From: Eleusine coracana subsp. coracana
Lineage: Eukaryota > Streptophyta > Magnoliopsida > Poales > Poaceae
Assembly: GCA_032690845.1 (NCBI GenBank)
Contig: CM064426.1
Span: 45,772,508 to 45,836,507, forward strand
Length of the DNA stretch: 64,000 nucleotides
Direction: 5' to 3'
Position numbers and translations under genes: made by a program. Positions within the stretch are counted from its first letter, which is position 1. Each line of letters begins with the position of its first letter. Under the pieces are notes generated by a model. The model was not told the DNA's origin, made no database searches, and saw only the letters and a list, made by a program, of their open reading frames with translations. Below are positions 1-10,800 of the stretch, in pieces.

Positions 1-589
1 CATGAATCAAACCTAACCCTAAATATGAACTAACCCTAACAAACAACCAGAAACCTACACTAATAATGAATTCCCTAACAAATCTATCAAAATTTGAAAG
101 AATGCTTCATAGATCTGAGGCGCGGGGGAGGGGGGGGGAGAACAATGGCTCCATTTTCGCTAGGGAGAGTTAGTGTAGGAAGAAGAAGAGGACGAGGAGA
201 AGAAGGCTCGGAGTTTTGAAGTCCATAGAAGACACACCAAAGCGCTATGAAACCCGCCAATTTGTATGGCGTGTTACCCACCAACGTGGCCTCTCCACGA
301 AATGATGTGATTTTCCGTGCTTACATGTCAACCAAACACGTCAGAGCATTTGACGTGTTTTGCTTCTCAAACACGCCAGTTACCTTGATGTGTCCTGAAC
401 GTTTAGATCCTAAAAAATTTAGTTTTAGGCTTAATTTTTTAATAAAATATTAGTTTGAAAATTATTATTAAAAAAAGACACTATGCTTCCCCCCACTATG
501 GTTTGTACGTGCCTATCTGAACTCCGAAAGCTCAATCTTTGAGTTCTTTACCTATATGTCATTAAAAAAGTTCATGATTATCTATGTGC
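1..589. other. AT-rich flank without a recognised gene
   Basis: No convincing coding region is seen. The stretch has a G-rich run near 125-140, a GC-richer part at 240-400 with several ACGCCA/GGCGTG-type words, and A/T-rich sequence at 410-480. Short open frames on both strands are not supported by any recognised motif. The GGCGTG words resemble repeats common in grass transposons, but I could not delimit an element. Confidence 0.4.
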
Positions 590-1736
590 CTAAAAAAGTT
601 TGTAGATACCTATGTGCCATGAGCCCAACTTTCATTGGCCTGTATGTCATTTTAGATGGATGGAGACTTAACAAATGTGCTAGGGGCTGTGTAAAAACAG
701 TTTTGCCCTTGTGTACACCAACTGATGTGTGGGCCTCGTATCTTGTTCTTCTTCCACCTACGCGTCCACGGTCCACCTCCACTCGCGTCGTCGCCTTTGA
801 TCTGCTCCGGCTGCTGCTGCTCGACCACCAGCCCATGCCCGTCGCGCTGCTCCGCCCATGCCCGCTGCTCTAGCTCCACCCGCTGGAGCCCATAGCTTTG
901 CCGTTTGCGCCCGCCATGTGGTGCGTCGCACATGCCCACATGTGAGGGGGGGGGGGGTCGAGGTTGGGGATGGCCCCCACTCCTCCTTCGACGTGCCACT
1001 GCCCCTGCTCGCGGCCGCAATCCCGTCGCTGCTTCACCGGCCTGCTGAGCTAGCGACTGCGGCTGGCGTCATTGCCCCACCCCACCCCGCGCTGGCCTCC
1101 CTCCCCACCGCGCCGCTGCGCGATCGTCACCCACGGGGATGACGATGGTGCCGTGCGCAAGCATCGGCTCCTCGGTCACTGCCGCCGCCCTCCGTGTCCT
1201 CCTCGCCTACAGATACCGGTTGCTGCACCACCGCCACCACGACCACGACCAACACCTGGAGGCGAGGCGGCCTGCGAGCGAGCGTCGGCGTGGGCGCACG
1301 GGTGAGGTGGCGGCGGCGACGTGCCGGCGGCGGTGAAGAAGGGTGGTGCGGTTCCAGTCAGGGAGGAGGCAGACACACAGGCGGATACCGGTTGCTGCAC
1401 CACCGCCACCGCGACCATGACCAACACCTGGAGGCGAGGTGGCCTGAGAGCGAGCGTCGGCGTGGGTGCATGGGTGAGGCGATGGCGGCGGCGTGCTAGC
1501 GGCGGGGAAGAAGGGTGGTGCGGTTCCAGTCAAGGAGGAGGCAGACACACAGGAAGGAGGTAGACGCACGAGGACAATAGAATTGTAATAAATACAAGGG
1601 TAAAATTGTCTTTTTCATAACTAGATTCTACATATCATAACTATGAAACCATTAAATAGTAATAGATGGTGTACGGAACGACACACAAGTAAACCAAATT
1701 TAGATGCATAGTATACAGGTGTTTAATAACTTTTTT
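590..1736. mobile_element. Degenerate MULE-like inverted-repeat element with GC-rich core
   Basis: The outer arms look like a long degenerate inverted repeat. AAAAAAGTT followed by a CCTATGTGCCATG-like run near 592-625 is mirrored by the reverse complement of 1690-1736. ACAGTTTTGCCCTTGT near 698-713 is mirrored by ACAAGGGTAAAATTGT at 1586-1601. The arms are AT-rich and enclose about 870 bp of very GC-rich sequence. Long AT-rich arms around a GC-rich core are typical of Mutator-like and Pack-MULE elements in grasses. No transposase frame and no clean target-site duplication was recognised, so the class and both ends are inferred. Confidence 0.4.
1212..1556. repeat. Two-copy tandem repeat, period about 172 bp
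   Basis: GATACCGGTTGCTGCACC occurs at 1212 and again at 1384. The following sequence, through the GGAGGCAGACACACAG-like end, is repeated with scattered substitutions, and a short third stub follows to about 1570. It lies in the GC-rich core of the MULE-like element. Every frame across it reads as low-complexity Arg/Ala/Gly, so I do not consider it coding. Confidence 0.8.
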
Positions 1737-1855
1737 ATAGCACTAGCAACTTTGATAATGATATAGGATAAATGACTCTCAATCCCAAACCCTCGTCACA
1801 AAACAACTGGAGGAAAGCGAAAAAAAAAGACAAAACCCTTCCCTAACCCCCACCA

Positions 1856-4800
1856 ATGGCTACGCCTCCGGCTGCGGCGCCGCCGCCGGTAAGACTCCGT
1901 TTGGTATTCGACAGCCGCCGCCTCCTGCGGCGGGCGCAGAGGGACGAAGGCCTCCGGCGTTGCTGGCTCCTCCTCCGCTCAGAGCTCGCCACCGTCGCGG
2001 AGCTCGCCGCCCATGTCGCCGACCGTTTCCGTCTCGATCGGTCCTGCCCCCACGGCGTCATCCTCTCGGTAGGATCTGCTCTGCCGTCCTCTAGCCTAGG
2101 TTTCTTTCGTTCTTCGAGTCGTCGTTTCGCTTCCCCTCGAGTTCTTTCGTTTACAAGATTTCTTTCGTTTTTCCCCCTTTCCTCCCTTTGTGCAGGGGTT
2201 CCATTTGAAATCCTCACACCTGATTACATGATTTTTGTGGGTTTTAATCTAATGGCTTCACATAACAACGCTTGATGGTGGTTTCCACATGGATATTGAC
2301 GTTTTCTGATTTTTAGTATTTGTTTTTTCATATTCCGGGTCATGTCTGAGCTCTGTGTATCAATAATGGATGAGTGGTCTCCTTTGTACAGATGGATGGG
2401 TTTACCTTGCCGCCATTCGAGTCCACTAACATCTTCAGGGACAGGGATGTCGTAAGGTAAATGTTTTGACCTTTTTTTTTTGATATCTAACATCCATTTG
2501 TTTCATGCCGACTGATGAAAGGTTTGGTGATGGTTTTGTCTGTCTAGAATTTCAGATCCCCATGTGAGATAATGTGGCATTTATTTTGTTATCATTTTTC
2601 TTTCTTACTTCTATAGTCAATCTCTTATGCCCCAAAAAATAACAGTATCTTAGAAATATGGTATTGATATGATAATAGTCAATCTCTTATGTCCTTTGAA
2701 CATAGCGTTGTTGCATTTGAAAATTTCAGATAATGGATAGTTAATAACACAGGGATACATTATCAATGCGTGATGGTGAATTTGAAAGTATCATTGCTAA
2801 CATTCTGATGAAAAAGTTCCCACTAGGATTTTTTTGGATACATGCCATTACTATTTTATCAGTATTGAAATATACCACTATAATTCATGAAATCAAATCA
2901 GTACCATTATAATTTGCATCTTGTTTGAAATATGCCACTCCGTACAAATTTAGACAATTTTGCCCTTCTTCTTCACTCACTCCCCTTCTCCCTCATCCAC
3001 CACGAAGGCCATACAAAGCTCCAACTTCGGTGCGCATGGCGCTTCTCCAACTTCCGCTTGCTGCCTTGTACTCTAGGTCGCTAGCTCCTCGCCCAACTAC
3101 CGCGCTTGCCTCGGCAAGCTCCAGCGGGCCCAAGCTCTTGCCGCCGGTTTGCAGCTGCGCCCCCTCCGCCTGCTAGCCTGACCAGAGGTGCTAAGCACCT
3201 ATACTGATGTGGCCCCACCTGTGCCAGCAGCGTGCGCCCATTCTCTAGGCGCACTGTTCCGCTGCCACATTGTACTCGCGCGCCTGTCCAATCTCAAAGC
3301 ATTGCACGCCGCGCATGCTTGGCCGTGTGCATGCTTGCTGCTCAGCCAATGTTCCTTGCTCTGGTGGCTTCCAAGTTCCAAGGACCCGTCGGCCCTGGAG
3401 ATGGATGCCAGGAGATGGAGAAAGAAGATAGATAGGGGCACTTTTGTCCAATACAGATAAAATACACAGCTAATCCATGGCATATTTCAAACAAAATGAA
3501 AATTATAATGGTATATTTCAAAACCGGTAAAATAATAATGGAATGTATCTAATTAACCCTTTTTTTTTAATACACAATACATAGTCTGTTAGCAGAAAGC
3601 CCCTATACATTTATTTGAGTTCGCAATATCATGCCATTTCTTCTCTGTAAAGATAAATTCTACCCGTTTTCCCCATCTTACAGGGTGAAACAAAAATCTT
3701 GGAAAAACACGATAAAACATGATGATGTGGACTATGTTCAAGATCCCATGGTAGTTGAGAAGCAACCATTTCCAACAGATGACAAAATCCTTGCAATTGA
3801 GTATAAAAAGGATGAAAACAAGAACCAAGAAGAACAAGGTGGTCATCAACATCATGAAAATGCATCTATTAGCCACAACATAGAAAGTATTGATACAAGA
3901 TTGAAGAGGAAGTGTCGAGATGGTGATGCAGGAATACCTGAGAGCTCAAGGTATTTTTCTTTAGTGTTTGTGTAACGTTTCCCCTTTTGCAAACGGCAGA
4001 ATATCACTTCTGTAGGATGTCTTGTTCTTTTGCAAGGGCTTTATCTGATTTTTGAAACACCAAACACCAGCTTCATTGACCTGATTGCCTGCTAGAACTA
4101 CAAAACTACTAATAACGTCAGTGTTTTTGTAAGATGGAAACATGATTTTGTGGCATCAAATGACCAATGAGACATGATTGCAGGAAAAAGAAGCTCAAGG
4201 TTATGAACCTAGAAAAGGCCGTAGGTGTTAGTAAGGAGGATAACGTTTACCAATACAAGGATCAGAATCGGTCTGAAAATTTGATGTCGTCATCAAATGA
4301 TATTATTACAGAAGAAGCAACCCCGGAGGCTGAAACTACTGGTGTCTTGGGGGGAAAGCAAAAGACAGAGAGGTATGATCTCAAGTCCTGTACCTGATAT
4401 TATCTTTTGTAATTTCAGTCTGAGAAATATGTTTTTCCCCTTTCCTTTTGGTATGACTATTTACAATGAAAAGCAAATTCCTATCACAAGTAATGTGTTA
4501 TAATTCTCTGGGTCAGGTACTCAGGTATATCCACAAAGAGTCATATTATTTTTTGGGTACAATTGATCTGTTGACCCTAGATTGAAGCAATGTGTCAAAT
4601 TGACCCTATGTTATCATCCTTGCCTATGTGACCCTGTCTTTGTGTTAACACTACGATATTGAATTGACAAAACAGGGTCACCTTAAATATTCATTTTTGA
4701 AAAATAGGGTCAAATAAGAAAAGTTAAAAAAAAGGGGTCGAAATTAACAGTTAGGATGCAAAGTAGGCAGTATTAGTTGATGAACATGATCAAATCGAAT

Positions 4801-7800
4801 TATTACCGAAAGTAATCATATTGTTTCCTGAATATTGCTGAGTCAGTAAATTTAGTTGTTATTCAAAATAGGATCAAAATGCATTCATCATTAGAGACAT
4901 CTGTGTATGGATGGTGTTTGTGATAGTTGCATTTTAGAATATGAATTTTCTCATACACTCAAGATAGCAGACAAGTCTTTTTCATATGCTCATAATCTTT
5001 GTACCTTTGTATCGAGAAGGATTTGTATTTATTTTGTTAGAAATTATTGAATGTTATGATTGAATAATTGCACGTGCCAGTAACTAGTTAACAGTTAGGA
5101 TGCAGAGTGGGCAGTAGATCAATTGCCCCAATTTTTGTTTTATTTGATGAACATGGTTGTATCAAATTATTACCGAAGTAATTCATACTGTTTCCTGAAT
5201 ATTGCGCTATGAAGTTAATCTTAAGGCATAAAAATAAGTAAAAATTTGCATATATCAGTATTTGAAAAATTCTATACCCTCTTATTAGTCATTGCTCATG
5301 TCATTATCGTCAGCGTATAACAAGGGCACATGGTAGAAGGGGCAAGTCAATTATGTTGTTGCCTGAATATGATGCTAACTGCTAGGATATTAATCATAAG
5401 GCATAAAAATAAGCCAAATTTGGGAATGATATATCTTGACCTGGTCAAGATATAGCCTTCTCTCCAGCATGTCCCCATCTGCCTGCTCGCAAGAAGCCAA
5501 GCTTCTGTTCTGGTTCTGCACCTCATAATTTCTGTCTTAGCCAATGTTTTCGAGTCGCCCGGTCGTCTGGTCGAGACAGGGGGTCGACCAGCCGACTAGT
5601 CGCGATTAGTCGTCGACCAGGTCGATTAGTCGACCCTGGTCGAGCTGGTCGTCCCCCTGATCGTCCATGCATTTCAGGGCATATATATATTATATATATA
5701 TATCATATATATATGTATTATGTACATAATTCAGAGCATCAGATTGGATTTCTTCATCTGGTTCATCACTGTTGTCGAAGCTTGAGATCGGCAGTAAAAT
5801 GTATAGGGCTACATCGAGACTAAGAACTATGATGGTAACACAAGACGCCGAGTTATACAGGTTTAGGCCCTCTCGATGAGAGTAAAAACCCTACGTCCTG
5901 TGTTCTGTGTGTTGTATTGATGTTTGTGGAAAAACTTGTCCCCGATGAGGGATACCCTGCCACCTTATATATCCAGTCGGCAGGGGGGTACATGAAGTGT
6001 CCTAGTCGTAACCCCTTAGGATTTACATAGAAAGTCTGTCTCTACATGCCTTGTGCTCCAAGTTGAGTCGGTCGGCTTCCTTGTTGATGAAGTACCCGGT
6101 CGGCTATCGACTTAGTCTTGTATGAGGATATCCGTAAGGCAAGTATCCCACAACTGTCATCATCTTCAACAATATCTGGAGTTGCTTGCTTACTTCCAGG
6201 CCGAAGAACAGTGTACAATAACTGAAACTGAAACAAGGGAGGAAGAGAGGACGAAGAGAAGGGAAAAGAGAGGACGAAGAGAAGAGAGGAGGCGCACCAT
6301 CTTCTGAGGAGTCGCTCATGGCGGAGGCGAGCGAGGATCTTCACGGCGGCGGCGGCGGCATTTGTGGAATCGCGATCGTGATGGAGCGAAGAGTCGCGTG
6401 CGATCGCGGCGGCGGCGTTTGTGGAATCGCTATCGTGATGGAACGAAGAATCGCGTGTGATCGTGTGATCGTGAAGTCTGGTGCTTGGTATTTGTACGCA
6501 ATTAGCCCTTAATTGTAAACCTAGTGGGCCAGGCCCGCAGCAGCGCATTTGAGGCAGACCTGTCGCCGCCATAGTCTGGTCGCCGGAATGCCTAGTCGGC
6601 CGACTAGTCGGACGACCACGACGACTACTCGGACGACCTGACGACTACTCGGTCTGATCGGGTCGACAGCCCTGATCGAACTGGCATGGTCGACTAGTCG
6701 GACGACTTGAAATCATTGGTCTTAGCATCCTAGTAGGCCTTGCCCTTCCTCTCCATCTGTGTTGCACACCATCGCCCTCTCAATGCTTGTTTCTCCGTGA
6801 TCTCCTCTTATTCACACCTATCCTCCACTTCTCTCCCAGATGTGGAAAGAATAGATATTTTTGTTTTTGAACAATTGATTTAGGGTGCTGGAAAATTTGA
6901 TTTTGGTGCTCAGAACATTTAGATTTTCTTGCTGTGTCTGCCATGGAGAAGGCGGCAGCAGGTGTGGGAGACACAGTGCGCGAGGTTAACGACGGAGCAA
7001 CCTGAGGTGGGCCTTTGTGGCATTTTAATGGGCTGTGTATTTTCTTTTATGGGCCTTGGGTTGGAATATTCTTTGCTGGAGTGGGCAAGAGCCCACCTGG
7101 TGTTCCACCAGAGTGCTATATAACAGGCCCTTCAAAATCTGCATATATTGATACTTAAAAAATCCTTATACCCCCTTATTAGTCATTGCTCATGTCATTG
7201 TCTTTGGCATATAACAAGGACAGATGGTTGGAGGGGCAACATATAGTGTTTTGTGGTCGGTGAAGTGTAACCACAGTTGAGGTGGGTGGCCGCATTAACA
7301 ATAGCTAGGCCTATAATTGGTTATATAGTTTCACTTTACTGATTTAAATTGACAGAGATACTAAAATGATTTATCACTAAACCCTCTAAAAGACTAGCAA
7401 TGCACTATTGTAGGTTGGTTGTAGTTTTGATATTTCGATTCAAACACTTCAAATTGCCTAGGAGCTTGTGAATTTGAGACCTCTGTACATGTATTGCTGA
7501 TTTTTTTAGGGGTATTGCTGACTTATTTTTATTGCCTTTCTTTTTCATAAGTCATCTGTATTATTTGAATCTGATAGCAATGGTTTAGAAGATGTTCATG
7601 TGCATGGCAGGAGTGTTCCTTAACATTTGGCATTTTCAAAGAATGAATATTTCGGAATTGATAGTAAATAAATGAGTATTGATAAGTAATATTTCTTCCA
7701 AAACTTGAGATTTTTTTTTGCATTTTAAGAAATTCATAAAATCAACAATATATTATTTAGCATCTGTGCTGGTGCATCTTCATGTTATTATTAGTGTTAG

Positions 7801-10800
7801 TGATACTGTTTACATTCTAGAAACTCATGAAAACATTTGAGAATTCAATATGATTAATGTTCTGTTTTTAAATATTACGGTAGCATAACTATTAATTTTG
7901 GAATGTTGCAAGCATCACAATGTTTTACTTTCTGTACGAGTCCCTGTTTTGTCTAGTTATATTTCTACAGATATTTGATATTGGAACTTTGTCAGGAACC
8001 ATCAAACTGAGTCGAATTGTGAGACTAAAGTGGCGCCCTGTAATGCTCAAAGTGATAAAAAGGTTTGCTTAAGTCACAATACTGTCATTTTATATTTCAA
8101 ATGTTTCCTTTATGTATGACATAATGTAATCAATTACCAATTGAGTATTATGTTTGTGATTTTGTTTGGAAATGTTTTTCAGGTATTTTGCTATTTATGA
8201 TTGGTAATCATCCTTTCTGATGTTATTTTCTAATTTCCTTTGTGATACATAGAGCTACTCCATTTTTATTATTGTGAAAGATTGGAAAATAATAAATTTT
8301 TAATATCTTATTTTTTGCAACTCGTCGCACGAATTAGCTTCTTTTGTTTGTTACATTATGTCAAAAGTTCTCTATCCATTTAATGTAACGGTTATTATGT
8401 CTCTATATTTTAATTTTAGTTAACATGTTTTTCTTTGCTTCATCGTTTGTCCTGCCAGCTGGAGAGTCGAAGTGCTCGTCGCAAGAAACTCAAAAGGCGA
8501 CTTAGGCAGGAAGCCAAAGCACAGTTAGGAAAGGTATTATTATGATAATGAGTTTGTATTGCCTTGCTAGTTTTTTTATGGTAATCATTCGTGTGAATTT
8601 CTGAAACATTAGCATCTAACAAGCAATCAGTTGGATTGGTGAAAAAACTATTGGAAGCTTGTTCCTTTAATTCCCAATCCCCATATGTATTTTTACAATA
8701 TAAGTTTACATTACAACAACAACAACAACAACAAAGCCTTTTTATCCCAAGAAAGTTGGGGTAGGCTAGAGATGAAACCCAAAGAAACCCAAAAAAGGAG
8801 AGACAAAGGAACAAAAGCCAAAAGAAAGAAAATGAACCAAAAAAAAAAGAGAGACAAAAGGAACAAAAGCCAAAAGAAAGAACAATGTAAGTTTACATTG
8901 CTCTTATATATTTTTAAGGCACACATGAAGCTGAGGTTGGAATCGTCGCTTGTTTTGTTTCTTGAATTCTAAATCCCCATAGGATGTCTGTAGCATTTCC
9001 TTCTTTTTCTTCCTCGAATACGCAGGAGAGCAGTGTATCATTGTATTATAGGGAAGAAAAATGGTCCATACATGGACCCCTCAAGCTGGGACCAAGGCAA
9101 GAGGGTTCATAAACAAACACAAGCGGAACTAACTAAGTAAACACAGTAAGGTTGGCGACCCTAAACCTAAAGAGTTTGTGCTTAGGACTGTCCTAGCAAC
9201 CAACCGATATAGCACTTCCTTCACTTACCAATATTCCTCACCGGGTAGACTGGCCCATGACATCAGCTGGTTCTTACTGAACTTCCTCTTTACTGTTGCA
9301 TTACTGCATTTATAAGAAGACAGTATCTTGAGTGTCATGCCTGCAATGAATTGGTTGTTTTAGTAATGTTTTAAAGATCAAGGGGTAGATTATAATTTGT
9401 TTATAGAACTCATGGAAAACATGATGGCATTTTGTGAGAAGAACTGATTACGAGGTGCATTATAGTCACCGTATTCAGGTATATGGGCACGAACCACGAC
9501 CCCGATTCAACGTCCCTATTCAGGGTTCAGGATGCATGGAATCGCTGTCCTGATTCAGGATAGTTAGCGATTCCATTCCCCCATGGCTTGCTGAGTTTGA
9601 GCTTGCCATCACCGACATCTGGAGGCAACTGCTGGTGGTGGATGGCTGCGTGTGTCTCATGAGGATTAGGGCAACAGGAGGCATGATGGGCCAGGCCAGC
9701 AGATGGCAGCCCAATGCTTTCTTGGTTCTTTTTTCCTTTCATTTTTCTTATTCAACCTTATTTTATTAGATAACATGTAAATAGTGCCATCGACTCTACA
9801 TTTTGAACTGGGTACAACGAACTGAAAACCTTGAGTTCACGTACCACGTCCTGTTTTAGCATCCCAAAGAGGTATACCCCCTTTGCCCCAAGCTCTGTCC
9901 CCTTGTCCCGCGAATCCGTCTGGCATACCCTTCGAACCGGGTACAGGGTGACTACTTCAACCAGTCTCCACCAGGCGGCATGCCGCCTTAAGATTATGTT
10001 TCACTAAGCTGACCTATTTTTTCTCTGTTAACTGAGATGATCTTTGTTGTGTTAATAAAAAAAAAGGACAGGCCCCAGTGCAAGCACCTCCCACGTGATG
10101 TGGGGTCTGGGGGAGGAAAACTCCCGGGCTAGCCTTACCCCCGCACATGCGGAGAGGCTGCGCGTCGAACCCAGGTCTCCTGGCACCAGTGGAAAGGTTT
10201 TACCACTGCGCCAGGGCCTGTCCTCTTTGTTGTGTTAATAAATTATATTAATTTGTAATGAATGTTTCTACAGAGTATTCAAGATGAGTCTCAAATAGCT
10301 GCTGATTTTCCATCGTCAAGCAATCAAGGTGGCTTTTCTTTCCCACCAGGAAATCAGAATGGATTTTCTTGCCCACCAGGCAATCAAAATAAATCTCATG
10401 TCCCAATTTCAGGACATAAAACAAATGAGGAGGAATCTGATTCATCAGAAGATATTGTTCCTGTTGTGGTTCGTCCCGGTCACATTCGTTTTGAGCGAGC
10501 AGGTATAGTTCAGCCCATAAAAAACCTAATTGCATAGAAAGCATGCTTGTGCTATACATGCCACTATAAGAATTTTAGTTATTATACTTGATATCGAATT
10601 TTGTGTTCAAGGAACTTAATTGATGCCTTCTTTTTTTTAGGTGGAGAACAAGAGAAGTCACCAGCAAACGAAATACAGGTTTCCTTTGTTTCTCATGTCT
10701 GTTCTATCTTTTGTTTTGTGATCACCCACTCCTGCATTTCTTTAATAAACTTTTGAGGCCTCTGGATATAATAACAAAACTTCTATGTTATTCCACACCT

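Larger units (their letters stand above)
5542..6718. mobile_element. Non-autonomous hAT element in coilin intron 4
   Basis: The ends are imperfect terminal inverted repeats: CAATGTTTTCGAGTCG at 5542-5557 pairs with the reverse complement of 6703-6718 at 14 of 16 positions. A perfect 8 bp duplication GTCTTAGC lies at 5534-5541 and 6719-6726, the length used by hAT transposases. Subterminal DNA is packed with CGACTAGTCG-like palindromes, as expected for transposase-binding sites. Without its nested solo LTR the element is about 0.8 kb, and it has no transposase frame, so it needed a source in trans. Confidence 0.88.
5226..7235. repeat. Direct repeat arms flanking the hAT insertion in intron 4
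   Basis: A segment of about 100 bp at roughly 5240-5345 (TTATTAGTCATTGCTCATGT near its middle) recurs at about 7135-7235 in the same orientation. A fragment with AAGGCATAAAAATAAG occurs at about 5227 and about 5398. The copies have diverged and bracket the hAT element and its surroundings, which suggests duplication before or around that insertion. Confidence 0.55.

Noticed and set aside
11..60. CCTAACCCTAAA-like words at the left edge considered as telomeric repeat
   Set aside because: Only about three imperfect units occur, with interruptions, so neither a telomere nor a clear interstitial array is supported.
6042..6572. 176-codon minus-strand open frame in coilin intron 4
   Set aside because: It crosses the border between the solo LTR and the hAT element, so it joins unrelated DNA and cannot be an ancestral gene.
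4373..7995. Missing coilin exon suspected in the 3.6 kb intron 4
   Set aside because: The flanking exons join in phase (two bases plus one) and the translation reads smoothly across; no conserved coilin block is missing there.
9003..9060. T-rich CTCGAATACGCAGGAGAG word, and a similar one at 11819-11850, considered as L1-type LINE fragments
   Set aside because: The words resemble sequences common near grass LINEs, but no duplication, tail or coding remnant could be delimited.
10060..10223. A-box and B-box considered as a functional tRNA gene
   Set aside because: No cloverleaf with anticodon stem could be drawn, and 19 bp target duplications show it is a SINE.
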